Shown: positions 1-9,740 of the stretch, piece by piece | Position numbering within the stretch: position 1 is the first letter of the stretch | How the letters are laid out: every line of letters begins with the position of its first letter | DNA from: Bacteroidales bacterium | GTDB taxonomy: Bacteria; Bacteroidota; Bacteroidia; Bacteroidales; UBA12077 | Assembly: GCA_030637515.1 (NCBI GenBank) | Contig: DAOWGM010000155.1 | Location: forward strand, 1-64,000 | DNA length: 64,000 nucleotides | Direction of reading: 5' to 3' | Translations under genes and position numbers: made by a program | Notes under the pieces: model-generated | Database searches by the model: none | What the model saw: only the letters and a program-made list of their open reading frames with translations | What the model was told of the DNA's origin: nothing

Positions 1-1
1 A

Positions 2-1393
2 ATTGTTTTCTCTGCTCACGATGCTGAAGTTGAAGCTGAAAATGGTGAGAAAGTAATTCTTGTTCGTCGTGAGACTTCTCCAGAAGATTTAAAAGGAATG
101 TATGCTGCTGAAGGTATTTTAACTGAACGTGGTGGTATGACTTCTCACGCTGCTGTTGTTGCTCGTGGAATGGGTAAATGTTGTGTTTCTTCTGCTGCTG
201 GAATTTCAGTTTCTCACACTGCAATGAAAATTAACGGTATTGAATATAAAAAAGGTGATTTCATTTCTCTTAATGGATCAACAGGTGAAGTTTACGAAGG
301 TAAAGTTGCTACTATTACTCCTACACTTGATGGAGATTTTGGTAAAATGATGGATCTTGCTGAAAAGAACACTAAGATGTATGTTAGAACTAATGCTGAT
401 TCTCCTGCTGACGCTAAAACAGCACGTGAATTTGGTGCTAAAGGTATTGGTCTTTGTCGTACAGAACACATGTTCTTCGAAGGTGATCGTATCTGGGCTA
501 TCCGTGAAATGATTCTTGCTGAAGATCTAAAAGGTCGTGAAGATGCTCTTGCAAAATTACTTCCTATCCAACGTGAAGATTTCACAGGTATTTTAGAAGC
601 AATGGACGGATTTGGTGTTACAATTCGTTTACTTGATCCACCTTTACATGAATTTACTCCAAACGATGCTGAATCTCAAAAAGAAATGGCTGAAAAATTA
701 GGAGTTTCTGTTGATGTAGTAAAAGCTAAAGTTGAATCTTTACACGAATTTAACCCAATGTTAGGACACCGTGGATGTCGTTTAGGAAATACATATCCAG
801 AAATTACAGAAATGCAAGCTCGTGCAATTATCGAAGCTACTTGTGATTTAAAAGCTAAAGGACTAAATCCTAAGCCAGAAATTATGGTTCCACTTATTGG
901 AACAGTTCAAGAATACAAAATGCAGGAAGATATTATTCGTGCAACTGCAGAGAAAGTCTTTGCTGAAAGAGGAACAAAAGTTGACTACATGGTTGGTACA
1001 ATGATTGAAATTCCTCGTGCTGCATTAACTGCAAACGAAGTTGCAGAATATGCTGAATTCTTCTCATTCGGAACAAATGACCTTACACAGATGACTTTCG
1101 GTTATTCTCGTGATGATGCTGGTAAATTCTTACCTATCTATATTAAAAAAGGTCTTTTAAAGAATGATCCTTTCCAACAATTAGACCAAGTAGGTGTTGG
1201 TCAATTAGTTGAAATGGCAACACAAAAAGGTAGAGATACAAATCCTAATTTAAAAGTTGGTATTTGTGGTGAACACGGTGGTGAACCAACCTCAGTTGAA
1301 TTTTGTCACAGAACAGGACTGGATTATGTTTCTTGTTCTCCTTTTAGAGTGCCAATCGCAAGATTAGCTGCTGCACAAGCAAATTTAAGATAA
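2..1393 (+). CDS. ppdK: Pyruvate, phosphate dikinase, C-terminal part (5' end outside window)
   Basis: This enzyme interconverts pyruvate, ATP and phosphate with PEP, AMP and pyrophosphate in the cytoplasm. The open frame runs in from the left edge (frame beginning at base 2), so only about 463 of the usual 870-910 codons are seen. The swivelling phosphohistidine domain shows [13 protein letters not shown], with the catalytic His codon at 146-148. The PEP/pyruvate TIM-barrel domain follows, with [31 protein letters not shown] and the C-terminal [10 protein letters not shown], whose Cys codon (1265-1267) is the expected acid/base residue. A strong terminator follows. The next gene is pckA, so PEP/pyruvate and PEP/oxaloacetate conversion sit side by side but are transcribed separately. 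Identity is secure. Confidence 0.97.
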   Translation: MVFSAHDAEVEAENGEKVILVRRETSPEDLKGMYAAEGILTERGGMTSHAAVVARGMGKCCVSSAAGISVSHTAMKINGIEYKKGDFISLNGSTGEVYEGKVATITPTLDGDFGKMMDLAEKNTKMYVRTNADSPADAKTAREFGAKGIGLCRTEHMFFEGDRIWAIREMILAEDLKGREDALAKLLPIQREDFTGILEAMDGFGVTIRLLDPPLHEFTPNDAESQKEMAEKLGVSVDVVKAKVESLHEFNPMLGHRGCRLGNTYPEITEMQARAIIEATCDLKAKGLNPKPEIMVPLIGTVQEYKMQEDIIRATAEKVFAERGTKVDYMVGTMIEIPRAALTANEVAEYAEFFSFGTNDLTQMTFGYSRDDAGKFLPIYIKKGLLKNDPFQQLDQVGVGQLVEMATQKGRDTNPNLKVGICGEHGGEPTSVEFCHRTGLDYVSCSPFRVPIARLAAAQANLR

Positions 1394-1410
1394 AAAGTAT
1401 TCTATTAATT

Positions 1411-1440
1411 AAAGCCATCTTAACGGATGGCTTTTTTTTT
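1411..1440 (+). terminator. Intrinsic terminator of ppdK
   Basis: A hairpin with stem GCCATC (1414-1419) and GATGGC (1426-1431), extended by flanking A and T pairs, is followed by a run of T. It lies 17 bases after the stop codon. Confidence 0.9.
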
Positions 1441-1494
1441 GCTTTTAAGGCTAATAAATGAAATATCTGTATAGATTAAATATGATTATTTTTA

Positions 1495-1502
1495 TAACTT
1501 TG
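1495..1502 (+). promoter_or_regulatory. Promoter -7 box of pckA (TAACTTTG)
   Basis: TAACTTTG matches the Bacteroidota consensus TAnnTTTG and lies 28 bases upstream of the pckA start, just after the ppdK terminator. No clear -33 TTG is seen. Confidence 0.6.
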
Positions 1503-1530
1503 CAGTTTAATAAAAAGATCAATTGAAGAT

Positions 1531-3195
1531 ATGGATAATACAATACTGGAATCCTCATTTAATCAGTCAATAATAGACATTATTGAAGGTCACAAAAGTG
1601 TGCTTATAAATTTAGATCGTAAAGATTTAATTAAACATGTTTTGGATAACAGAGAAGCAATGGCTTCGAAAAACGGAGCATTAGCTACCTGGACTGCACC
1701 GGAATCGACAGGTCGTCGACCAAAAGACACTTACATTGTTAAAAGAGATACAAGTGAAAAAAATATCGACTGGACCTCTCCTAATAATATTCCAATCAAG
1801 GAAGACATATTTGATATGATTTTTTCTGATGCCTTGGATTATTTGTATAAAAAGGATAATATTTATTTAACTGACAGAGTAATTGGTGCTGATTCTAAGT
1901 ATGCATTACCTGTAAGAACTATTACCAGTCAGGCTCTGACATCTCTCTTCACTGATAATATGTTCAGAACCGTTCCTAAAGACATTAAGAAAAGTGTATT
2001 TTTCGAACGTGGTTTTCAATTACTTACCGTCCCTTTTGATAAACTAAATAGTTTAAAATATAAAAGTCTGTTACGAATTCTTCCTAATGGTGATACATCT
2101 GATATTGCCGTAATAATGGACTTGGACAGAAGATTAGGAGTTATTGTAGGCTCTGCATACTTAGGAAGTGTAAAAAAATTGATGTTTACAGTAATGAATT
2201 ACTATCTTCCTTTTGGTGGAGTTTTACCTTTGCATTGTTCTGCAAATGAAGATAAAGATGGAAATTCAGCTTTATTATTAGGTTTATCAGGAACCGGAAA
2301 AACAACTCTTTCGGCAGATCCTGAAAGATCTCTTTTGGGCGATGATGAACACGGATGGAGTGCTGATGGAATTGCAAATTTTGAAAATGGATGTTATGCA
2401 AAAATGATTGACATTAATCCTGACAAAGAGCCAGAGATTTATGATGCAATTATGCATAAAGACGATCCCTTAAAGCATGGAGCAATTATTGAAAATGCAA
2501 TGGTTTATCCAACTGGAGAATTTGATTTCAGCGATAATAGGATTACTGAAAATTCAAGAGCATCTTACCCCTTAAAGTTTCTTAAGAATATAAAAGAAGA
2601 ATCAACTTCAGGTCATCCAACAACAATATTATTTTTAACAGCAGATGCTTACGGCGTTTTACCTCCAATTTCAAAACTTGATCCCAACCAAGCAAGACTT
2701 TGGTTTTTAATGGGTTATACAAGTAAGCTTGCTGGAACCGAAACCGGAATTACAGAGCCACAAGCTACATTTTCCCGATTCTTTGGGCAACCGTTTATGC
2801 CTTTAAATCCCGAATTTTATGCAACCATGTTGGGAGATAAAATGCAACAATTTAACACAAAAGTATACTTGGTTAATACTGGTTGGTTTGGTGGAGTTTA
2901 CGGTGTTGGAAAAAGAATTGATCTTAAATTAACACGCGCCATGGTTAATGCTGCACTAAACGGTGATTTAGAGAATGTTGAATATACTTATGATGAATTA
3001 TTTCATTTAAATGTTCCTAAAACTTGCCCAGGAATACCAAATAAGATCTTAACTCCAGCAAGTATGTGGATTGAAAAAGAAGATTATAATTTAACAGCTT
3101 CTCGATTAGCAAATAAATTTAGCGCTGCTTTTGATGAAGCATATGGTGATAAAAACATTAAAGACGAAGTACGAAATATGTGTCCCGGAAAATAA
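1531..3195 (+). CDS. pckA: Phosphoenolpyruvate carboxykinase (ATP)
   Basis: PckA interconverts oxaloacetate plus ATP with PEP, CO2 and ADP. In this phylum it often works in the carboxylating direction on the way to succinate, though direction cannot be read from sequence. The 554-residue protein is slightly longer than the usual 530-540. The P-loop GLSGTGKTT is at residues 251-259. LLGDDEHGWS, ENSRASYPL and FLTADAYGVLPP are the expected metal, substrate and adenine-site segments. The ATG at 1531 is chosen because the promoter box lies 28 bases before it and the N-terminus aligns with the family without a gap. The gene is flanked by its own promoter and terminator. Confidence 0.97.
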   Translation: MDNTILESSFNQSIIDIIEGHKSVLINLDRKDLIKHVLDNREAMASKNGALATWTAPESTGRRPKDTYIVKRDTSEKNIDWTSPNNIPIKEDIFDMIFSDALDYLYKKDNIYLTDRVIGADSKYALPVRTITSQALTSLFTDNMFRTVPKDIKKSVFFERGFQLLTVPFDKLNSLKYKSLLRILPNGDTSDIAVIMDLDRRLGVIVGSAYLGSVKKLMFTVMNYYLPFGGVLPLHCSANEDKDGNSALLLGLSGTGKTTLSADPERSLLGDDEHGWSADGIANFENGCYAKMIDINPDKEPEIYDAIMHKDDPLKHGAIIENAMVYPTGEFDFSDNRITENSRASYPLKFLKNIKEESTSGHPTTILFLTADAYGVLPPISKLDPNQARLWFLMGYTSKLAGTETGITEPQATFSRFFGQPFMPLNPEFYATMLGDKMQQFNTKVYLVNTGWFGGVYGVGKRIDLKLTRAMVNAALNGDLENVEYTYDELFHLNVPKTCPGIPNKILTPASMWIEKEDYNLTASRLANKFSAAFDEAYGDKNIKDEVRNMCPGK

Positions 3196-3259
3196 TTTTC
3201 ACTTAATATTTCAAAATATCAGTTCTGAAATAAAAAATTTAGAATTTAAATAATACTCT

Positions 3260-3300
3260 AACCTTCTTTATCATAAAAAGTAAAGAAGGTTTTCTTTATT
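3260..3300 (+). terminator. Intrinsic terminator of pckA
   Basis: An inverted repeat of 11-12 bases (AACCTTCTTTA at 3260-3270 against TAAAGAAGGTT at 3281-3291) is followed by a T-rich stretch, 65 bases after the pckA stop. Confidence 0.8.
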
Positions 3301-3324
3301 AGCTATATTAAGAGCAAATGCCAA

Positions 3325-3332
3325 TAACTTTG
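3325..3332 (+). promoter_or_regulatory. Candidate promoter -7 box of plsY
   Basis: TAACTTTG, identical to the box in front of pckA, lies 50 bases upstream of the plsY start. A second, weaker TTTTGC box is nearer at about 3355. No -33 motif is obvious. Confidence 0.4.
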
Positions 3333-3382
3333 ATGCTTATTAAATTATTTGTTATTTTGCATGTCTTTGAAAATTTAAATAT

Positions 3383-4042
3383 ATGCATATTGTAGTAAAT
3401 ATTGCTATTATAATCGTAGCTTACTTCTTAGGTGCAATTCCAACTTCGGTTTGGATAAGCAGATCGTTTTACAAGATTGATATCCGGGATTACGGAAGCG
3501 GTAATGCAGGAGCTACAAATACCTTCAGGGTTTTAGGAGTAAAAGCAGGAATTGTTGTTTTTATTGTTGATATACTAAAAGGATTTTTAGCTGTAAATCT
3601 TATACATTTTACGAATTATTACATTCCTCATAGCGGCGATTATATTAATATTCAGCTTCTTTTAGGAATAGCCGCAATGATAGGTCATATTTTTCCTGTT
3701 TATGTTGGATTTAAAGGTGGAAAAGGTGTTGCCACTTTATTCGGAGTTATTTGTGCTATTAGTTTTTATCCTACTTTAATTATGGCTGGTGTATTTTTCG
3801 TAACATTAATCGCATTTAGATATGTTTCTTTAGCATCAATGATTTCGGGATTATCATTTCCAGTATTGATAATTGTAATTTTTAAAGAAACAACTCCTAC
3901 TTTAGTTATCTTCTCATTAATAATGGCGGTGCTAATGTTATTTACGCATCAAAAAAATATTGAACGACTGCTGCGAAAAGAAGAGAAAAAAGCGAATCTT
4001 CCTAAATTAAAGAAGAAAAATAGGGAGCAAAAAGTTAGCTAA
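3383..4042 (+). CDS. plsY: Acyl-phosphate:glycerol-3-phosphate acyltransferase PlsY
   Basis: PlsY transfers an acyl chain from acyl-phosphate to sn-glycerol-3-phosphate, the first step of phospholipid synthesis, in the inner membrane. The 219-residue protein is strongly hydrophobic with about five membrane segments. All three family motifs are visible: SGNAGATN near the first cytoplasmic loop, GFKGGKGVAT in the second, and HQKNIERL near the C-terminus. The tail is Lys/Glu-rich. It stands alone on the plus strand and converges with the MscS gene, with only three bases between the two stop codons. Confidence 0.96.
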   Translation: MHIVVNIAIIIVAYFLGAIPTSVWISRSFYKIDIRDYGSGNAGATNTFRVLGVKAGIVVFIVDILKGFLAVNLIHFTNYYIPHSGDYINIQLLLGIAAMIGHIFPVYVGFKGGKGVATLFGVICAISFYPTLIMAGVFFVTLIAFRYVSLASMISGLSFPVLIIVIFKETTPTLVIFSLIMAVLMLFTHQKNIERLLRKEEKKANLPKLKKKNREQKVS

Positions 4043-4045
4043 AAC

Positions 4046-4876
4046 CTACTTAGAAATAATATGCACATCTCTTTGAGGGAAAGGAATCTGAATTTTATTC
4101 TCACGAAACTTTTTATCAATCTCGAAACGTAAGTCACTCTTTATATTTTCAACATAGAAAGAATCATCTGTCCAGAAAAATATCTGAAAATCTAATGAAG
4201 AATTCCCAAAATTATTAAATCGAACAAAGGGATCAGGTTTTTTTGCTACTTTCTTGTGACTTATAGCACAATCGTGTAATACATTTTCAACCAATCTAAC
4301 ATCGGAACCATATGCCACACCAACATCAACATTAAATCGAGTTAATTTCTGTATATGACTCCAATTCACAACTTTGCCCGTAATAAATTTTGAGTTTGGT
4401 ATTATATGAATAATGTTGTCGCGAGTTTCAATTTTTGTGGTTCGAAAGCCTATTTCTTTTACCTTCCCAATATCCTCATCCACTTCTACTACATCATTAA
4501 TTTTCATATTTCTTTCGAAAAGCACTATCAACCCTGAAACAATATCTCTAAATATTTCTTGCAAACCCAGTCCCAGACCAACAAGCAAAGCTGCAGATCC
4601 TGCTAAAAGAAAAGTTATTTTAATTCCAATAGTTTGTAAGATTAGTAGTATTGTAGTTATCCAAATAAAGTATTTAAGCAACTGAAAAATAGTATGGCTT
4701 TTTCCAATATCAATATTGGGTTTTGGATAGATTCGTTTTTTGAATATTCTACGTAATGTCCAAATTAAGATTTCAGCAATAATAAATATTAGAAAAACCA
4801 TTAAAATGCTATATACCGTTATATGCAAGTTCTTGGTATTTATTAATGAAAATTCTAATATTTCTTTGAATCTCAT
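4046..4876 (-). CDS. MscS-family mechanosensitive channel
   Basis: This is a small-conductance mechanosensitive channel that releases solutes under osmotic down-shock. The 276-residue protein has an N-terminal membrane helix, two further hydrophobic helices, and the glycine/alanine-rich pore helix (LLAGSAALLVGLGLGLQ). It then has the cytoplasmic beta domain with GKVKEIGFRTTKI and IPNSKFITGKVVNWS, which is diagnostic for the family. It lies seven bases downstream of cdaA in the same direction and is probably co-transcribed. The linkage of a c-di-AMP synthase, a regulator of osmolyte balance in other bacteria, with an osmotic channel is suggestive only. Confidence 0.93.
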   Translation of the reverse strand: MRFKEILEFSLINTKNLHITVYSILMVFLIFIIAEILIWTLRRIFKKRIYPKPNIDIGKSHTIFQLLKYFIWITTILLILQTIGIKITFLLAGSAALLVGLGLGLQEIFRDIVSGLIVLFERNMKINDVVEVDEDIGKVKEIGFRTTKIETRDNIIHIIPNSKFITGKVVNWSHIQKLTRFNVDVGVAYGSDVRLVENVLHDCAISHKKVAKKPDPFVRFNNFGNSSLDFQIFFWTDDSFYVENIKSDLRFEIDKKFRENKIQIPFPQRDVHIISK

Positions 4877-4883
4877 ATCTTAC

Positions 4884-5675
4884 TTACATTTTTTCGATCA
4901 TTAATTCTTTTTCAAGAATTTGCCTTAATCGATTTGGACCAATATTCGTTTCTATTGTATCCTGTTTGGCAAAAGAGATAGCTCCAGTTTCCTCAGAAAC
5001 AAGAACAACAATAGCATCTGTTTTTTCCGAAATACCAAGAGCAGCTCTGTGTCGCATTCCATATTGAGGTGGTAAGTCAATTCTTTCAGTAATAGGCAAT
5101 ACGCATCGTGCTGCAGCTATTTTATCCTTTTTAATAATTACAGCTCCATCATGTAAAGGACTGTTCTTGAAGAATATACTTTCAAGAAGCCTACTTGAAG
5201 TATCAGCATTCAATACATCACCTGTTCTTATAAAGCTTAACAAATCGGATTTTTTAGATATGGCTATAAGTGCGCCTGTTTTAAAAGCAGACATATTAGA
5301 ACATGCATTAACTATTGAATCAACATTGACAGTTTCTTCATTTTGCTCACCAAACGAGAAAATTTTTTCAAACGAAAACCGTTTCTTTGTAATATATCGT
5401 GTACTAATGATTAATAAAAATCGTCTTATTTCCTGCTGAAATACTATAATAAGTGCAATTACTCCAACTCCAATAACTTGCCCTAAAATACTACTCAGCA
5501 AATCCATGTTTAGGGCTTTTACCAATAACCATAGAAGGTATAAGGTAAAAATTCCGATGAAAATATTTATAGCTGTTGTACCTCGTATTAAATTATAAAT
5601 CTGGTACAAAAGAAATGCTACTAAGAGTATATCAAGAATATCGAGAAAACGAACAGTAATAAAGGCAGTTATCAT
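4884..5675 (-). CDS. cdaA: Diadenylate cyclase CdaA (DacA)
   Basis: CdaA makes cyclic di-AMP from two ATP at the inner membrane. The 263-residue protein begins with three membrane helices (about residues 10-90), followed by the DisA_N cyclase domain. DGA (176-178) and RHR (208-210) are the signature catalytic motifs and both are intact. The length is normal. It follows folP, an adjacency common in Bacteroidota, but the 53-base gap holds its own promoter-like box. It precedes a MscS channel by seven bases. No CdaR or GlmM gene is linked here, unlike in Firmicutes. Confidence 0.95.
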   Translation of the reverse strand: MITAFITVRFLDILDILLVAFLLYQIYNLIRGTTAINIFIGIFTLYLLWLLVKALNMDLLSSILGQVIGVGVIALIIVFQQEIRRFLLIISTRYITKKRFSFEKIFSFGEQNEETVNVDSIVNACSNMSAFKTGALIAISKKSDLLSFIRTGDVLNADTSSRLLESIFFKNSPLHDGAVIIKKDKIAAARCVLPITERIDLPPQYGMRHRAALGISEKTDAIVVLVSEETGAISFAKQDTIETNIGPNRLRQILEKELMIEKM

Positions 5676-5708
5676 AACAATAAAAAGGATTTAAAGACCT
5701 TGTTTTAA

Positions 5709-5716
5709 CAAATGTA
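5709..5716 (-). promoter_or_regulatory. Promoter -7 box of cdaA (TACATTTG on minus strand)
   Basis: CAAATGTA on the plus strand reads TACATTTG on the minus strand, a perfect TAnnTTTG box 33 bases upstream of cdaA. The same box with its TTATTA flank also precedes folP and the YggS gene. Confidence 0.6.
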
Positions 5717-5728
5717 ATAAAATTTATA

Positions 5729-6613
5729 TCAATCGCGCCAATTATCTGCTTTTGCACTTAACAACTTGCTTGTAAGTTTTATAGTTTCTTTTGCTTCTTT
5801 CACATCGTGAACTCTTAAAATATTTGCTCCGTTCATTATAGCAATTGTATTTAACGCCGATGTTCCGTTTAAAGCTTCTTCAGCAGATAAATCAAGTACT
5901 TTATATACCATTGACTTTCGAGAAACTCCAACTAATATTGGAAGTTCAAACATTCGAAAATCATTCAAATGATTTAATAACTGATAATTATGATCTATTG
6001 TTTTTCCAAATCCAAATCCGGGATCAATAATTACATCCTTTACTCCTAACAACTTAAGCTTATTAATTTTCTCTTCAAAATAAGTCATTACGGATTTTGT
6101 AACATTCTCATACTCAGGATCTTCTTGCATATTTTGCGGAGAACCTTTCATATGCATCATTATGTAAGGTATATTAAAATCTGCAATAAGCTCAAACATG
6201 TTTGGGTCAAGTTCGCCCGCTGAAATATCATTAATAATATCAACATTAAAACTATTTACAACTTCTTTAGCAACTTCCGACCTAAATGTATCCACAGATA
6301 GAATCAAATCTGGAAATTTATTACGAATAATATCCAAAATGGAAGTTAATCTTTTTATCTCTTCCTTTACAGAAAGATCCTTAGCACCAGGTCTTGATGA
6401 ATAAGCACCAATATCAATTATATCAGCACCTTCATTATTCATTTTTGTAACCTGAGCCAGAATTTCTTCACTTGAAGAATACTTACCACCATCATAAAAA
6501 GAATCCTGAGTAATATTCAATATTCCCATTATTTTTGGTTCGCTCAAATCAATTAAATCTCCTTTACAATTGATATTTAATTTTCTTGAAAAAAATGTAT
6601 CTTTAGGCTCCAT
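5729..6613 (-). CDS. folP: Dihydropteroate synthase
   Basis: FolP condenses p-aminobenzoate with dihydropterin pyrophosphate in folate synthesis and is the sulfonamide target. The 294-residue protein is full length for the family. Visible signatures include NITQDSFYDGG (33-43), the pterin-loop DIGAYSSRPGA, NDISAG, DPGFGFGKT, GVSRKS and the C-terminal RVHDVKE. The start is supported by a promoter box 23 bases upstream. It heads a minus-strand group folP-cdaA-mscS. Confidence 0.97.
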   Translation of the reverse strand: MEPKDTFFSRKLNINCKGDLIDLSEPKIMGILNITQDSFYDGGKYSSSEEILAQVTKMNNEGADIIDIGAYSSRPGAKDLSVKEEIKRLTSILDIIRNKFPDLILSVDTFRSEVAKEVVNSFNVDIINDISAGELDPNMFELIADFNIPYIMMHMKGSPQNMQEDPEYENVTKSVMTYFEEKINKLKLLGVKDVIIDPGFGFGKTIDHNYQLLNHLNDFRMFELPILVGVSRKSMVYKVLDLSAEEALNGTSALNTIAIMNGANILRVHDVKEAKETIKLTSKLLSAKADNWRD

Positions 6614-6636
6614 TTAAAGTAATATTTATTGCTATA

Positions 6637-6644
6637 CAAATGTA
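6637..6644 (-). promoter_or_regulatory. Promoter -7 box of folP
   Basis: CAAATGTA on the plus strand (TACATTTG on the minus) lies 23 bases upstream of the folP start. It matches TAnnTTTG and the flanks of the cdaA and YggS boxes. Confidence 0.6.
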
Positions 6645-6724
6645 ATAAAATTGAAGATAGAACGATTTACAAAAGTTTAATCAGAATTAAAAATTATTGC
6701 TAATTTAAAAACAGGTATTTTTTT

Positions 6725-7411
6725 ATGAAATTTATTGTTATTGAAGGATTGGATGGATCAGGGAAGTCGACGCAGCTTAAAATGTTAAGAAAATATCTGG
6801 AAGATCATAAAATAAATTATGAATATCTGCATTTTCCAAGAACCGATTCAAGAATTTTCGGCGATTTAGTTTCTCGTTTCTTGCGTGGTGAATTAGGTGA
6901 TATTAACACGGTTAATCCTTATCTTATTTCTCTGATTTATGCAGGTGACAGAAATGATGCAAAAGATAAAATTGTTCAGTGGCTAAAAGAGGATAAACTT
7001 GTTATTGTTGACAGATATGTTTACTCGAACATTGCATTTCAATGTGCTAAATTAAAGGATAGTGCTGAAAAGGAAAAACTAAGCGAATGGATTAAAGATC
7101 TTGAGTATAACTATTATAAAATTCCAGAACCAGAATTAAATATCTTCCTAAATGTACCTTTTGAATTTACGCGTAAAAATCTTACCAACCAAAGACAAGG
7201 TGATGATAGAGGTTATTTAAACGGAAAAGAAGACATACACGAAAAAGATATTGGATTTCAAGAAAAAGTGAGAAATATATATTTACATGAAGTTAAACGA
7301 GATTCTCATTTAAAAATTATAGATTGCGCAAATAGTAAGGGTGAAATGTCTGATCCTAAAGACATTTTCCAAAAAATTATACAGTTATTAAAATCTGAAT
7401 ACATTATATAA
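6725..7411 (+). CDS. tmk: Thymidylate kinase
   Basis: Tmk phosphorylates dTMP to dTDP. The 228-residue protein has the P-loop GLDGSGKST (8-16), the DRY triad at 96-98 in VDRYVYSN, and a LID region around DDRGYLNGKEDIHE with Arg and acidic residues. It is slightly longer than typical 205-215-residue enzymes. It starts a plus-strand run with the DoxX-like gene 12 bases downstream. Confidence 0.92.
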   Translation: MKFIVIEGLDGSGKSTQLKMLRKYLEDHKINYEYLHFPRTDSRIFGDLVSRFLRGELGDINTVNPYLISLIYAGDRNDAKDKIVQWLKEDKLVIVDRYVYSNIAFQCAKLKDSAEKEKLSEWIKDLEYNYYKIPEPELNIFLNVPFEFTRKNLTNQRQGDDRGYLNGKEDIHEKDIGFQEKVRNIYLHEVKRDSHLKIIDCANSKGEMSDPKDIFQKIIQLLKSEYII

Positions 7412-7423
7412 AATACATTAACA

Positions 7424-8599
7424 ATGAAAATTTTAAATAACATTAGTCAATTTATAGTAGGAATTGTTTTTATTTTTTCAGGATTTGTAAAAGCCATTGA
7501 TCCATTAGGATCTACTTACAAGTTTGTTGATTATTTTGAAGCTTTTGGAATGGAATTTTTCAATTCCATTGCTTTTCCTTTAGCAATAATTTTAAGTTCT
7601 CTCGAATTTATTATCGGGTTTTCAATTCTCTTCTCAATAAAGAAAAAATATACCTCATGGTTACTTCTGATGTTTATGGCTTTTTTCACAGTATTAACTT
7701 TGATTCTTGCAATATATAATCCGGTAACCGATTGTGGTTGTTTTGGCGATGCTATAATTATGACTAACTGGCAAACCTTTGGGAAAAATATATTTTTAAT
7801 GATTTTTACTATTATTCTCGTTATTAATAGAAACAAATTTGAGGTTAAATGGAATAATGTGAAACAGTGGTCTTATTTATTTGTTGCATTCTCACTAATA
7901 ATTACCTTATCTGTTTATTATTATAATAATTTGCCCTTAATAGATTTCAGACCATATAAGGTTGGAACTTATATTCCGGAAAAAATGATCGTTCCAGAAA
8001 ATGCACGAAAAGCTGAATATGAAACTATTCTAAAGTATCAGAAAAATGATGAAGTAAAAGAATTCACACTTGAGAATCTTCCGGATTCAACATGGGAATG
8101 GGTATCAACAGAAAATATTCTAATCTCTAAAGGAGATGATCCTAAAATACATGACTTTACCATTTCTACTCTAATAGGAAATGACATAACAAAAATAGTT
8201 TTAAACGATGATAAATTTACTTTTTTATTAGTTGCTTACGATCTAAATAAATCGAATCTAAAGAATATTCATGAGATAAATGAATTATCAACTTTTGTTC
8301 ATGAGTCAGGTAAAAGTAATTTTATATGTCTTACTTCATCCTTAGAGTCTGAAATAAATGATTTTAAAGAAAAGACAAACGCATCGTATTCGTTTTTTAA
8401 CACCGATGAAATTACGCTTAAAACTATTATCAGATCTAATCCGGGGATTGTTCTATTAAAAAAAGGTACAATCATTGGTAAATGGCATCATAGAAATTTA
8501 CCTTCAACTAAAGAAATAGTGAATGAATACCTTGAAAATCCTAAATATCAAAATATGACAACTGATAAAGAAGAAGTTTTAGCTTTATCAGAAAATTAA
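7424..8599 (+). CDS. DoxX/MauE-like membrane protein of the BT_3928 type
   Basis: This Bacteroidota membrane protein has an N-terminal DoxX/MauE-like four-helix domain (about residues 1-130) carrying the vicinal Cys motif CGCFGD (C104 and C106), a further membrane helix near residue 150, and a C-terminal soluble half of thioredoxin-like character without a CxxC. Proteins of this type are thought to handle electrons or disulfides at the membrane, but no exact reaction is established for this branch. In Bacteroides thetaiotaomicron the family member also sits beside tpiA, and here tpiA is two genes downstream. The family call is firm and the function is inference. Confidence 0.8.
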   Translation: MKILNNISQFIVGIVFIFSGFVKAIDPLGSTYKFVDYFEAFGMEFFNSIAFPLAIILSSLEFIIGFSILFSIKKKYTSWLLLMFMAFFTVLTLILAIYNPVTDCGCFGDAIIMTNWQTFGKNIFLMIFTIILVINRNKFEVKWNNVKQWSYLFVAFSLIITLSVYYYNNLPLIDFRPYKVGTYIPEKMIVPENARKAEYETILKYQKNDEVKEFTLENLPDSTWEWVSTENILISKGDDPKIHDFTISTLIGNDITKIVLNDDKFTFLLVAYDLNKSNLKNIHEINELSTFVHESGKSNFICLTSSLESEINDFKEKTNASYSFFNTDEITLKTIIRSNPGIVLLKKGTIIGKWHHRNLPSTKEIVNEYLENPKYQNMTTDKEEVLALSEN

Positions 8600-8609
8600 T
8601 ATTTTTTTT

Positions 8610-9689
8610 GTGGCTAATTTTTTATTAAAAAGATTCTTATATGCACTCCTTACATTATGGGGAGTTATTACTGTAATCTTTTTTCTTTTTAATATTTTAC
8701 CGGGCGATCCTGCAAAAATGATGCTCGGACAACGCTCCGATATTTCAACCATTGAATCAATCAGAAAAGAACTCGGACTCGATAAATCAAAAGGAGCACA
8801 ATACCTTAAATATTTAAACGACCTTTCTCCTTTATCATTACACAACGAAAGAAATTCAGAAAGCTATATTTATCTCGATAAAGAAAAATATCAGTTTACT
8901 AAGCTTTTTAATATTACAGGAAAACGTACTCTGGTTCTAAAGTATCCTTATTTGCGAAGATCTTATCAAAGTAAAAGACAAGTATCACAAATAATTAAAG
9001 AAACACTTCCAAACACATTTATTCTTGCTATTGTGGCCATTATTTTTGCAACTTTTGCTGGCATATTCCTTGGAGTTATTGCTGCCATAAAAAAGGACAG
9101 TCTTTTTGATCGTTTATCCCTGTTATTTTCAGCTTTTGGAATGTCACTCCCCTCCTTTTTTGCCGCTATTCTCATTGGCTGGATTTTTGCTTTTGTATTA
9201 GGCGATCTAACAGGACTAAACTTAACTGGAAATATTTACGAAATTGATGATTTTGGAGAAGGAATTCACTTACAACTTAAAAACCTGATTCTTCCTGCTT
9301 TTACTCTTGGAATAAGACCTTTATCCATAGTTGTTCAACTTGCAAGAAATTCCATGTTAGATGTTCTATCTCAGGATTATATTAGAACTGCAAAAGCGAA
9401 AGGTCTTTCGTTTAGTCGTATAATATGGAAACATGCCTTAAAAAACTCTTTAAATCCTGTTATTACAGCAATTTCAGGTTGGTTTGCCTCTTTAATGGCT
9501 GGAGTAGTATTTGTAGAATATATTTTTGGTTGGAAAGGCTTAGGATTTATTATTGTTGATTCTTTAAATAACTACGATCTTCCGGTTGTTGTTGGTTGTG
9601 TTTTAACTATTTCTGTTATGTTTATTATTATTAATACATTAACAGATCTACTCTACGGTATTCTTGATCCGAGAGTTAAAATGGAATAA
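8610..9689 (+). CDS. ABC transporter permease of the OppB/DppB type, orphan
   Basis: This is an inner-membrane permease of the peptide/nickel importer class. Of its 359 residues, an N-terminal helix with FNILPGDPA is followed by a charged periplasmic stretch (about 45-120), then five membrane segments. The EAA loop is recognisable around the segment DYIRTAKAKGLS, and the C-terminus DLLYGILDPRVKME is typical. The start is GTG at 8610, ten bases after the previous gene, and no in-frame ATG gives a sensible N-terminus. No second permease, ATPase or binding protein is nearby, so its partners must be elsewhere or it acts differently. Confidence 0.9.
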   Translation: MANFLLKRFLYALLTLWGVITVIFFLFNILPGDPAKMMLGQRSDISTIESIRKELGLDKSKGAQYLKYLNDLSPLSLHNERNSESYIYLDKEKYQFTKLFNITGKRTLVLKYPYLRRSYQSKRQVSQIIKETLPNTFILAIVAIIFATFAGIFLGVIAAIKKDSLFDRLSLLFSAFGMSLPSFFAAILIGWIFAFVLGDLTGLNLTGNIYEIDDFGEGIHLQLKNLILPAFTLGIRPLSIVVQLARNSMLDVLSQDYIRTAKAKGLSFSRIIWKHALKNSLNPVITAISGWFASLMAGVVFVEYIFGWKGLGFIIVDSLNNYDLPVVVGCVLTISVMFIIINTLTDLLYGILDPRVKME

Positions 9690-9740
9690 TATTAAAACCA
9701 TATTTTTACTAATATTAAATTTTATAAGCTCATAATTTCT

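Noticed and set aside
292..585. Antisense open frames inside ppdK
   Set aside because: They are shadows of the coding frame with low-complexity Ser/Ile composition and no start signals; the same holds for other antisense frames in the window.
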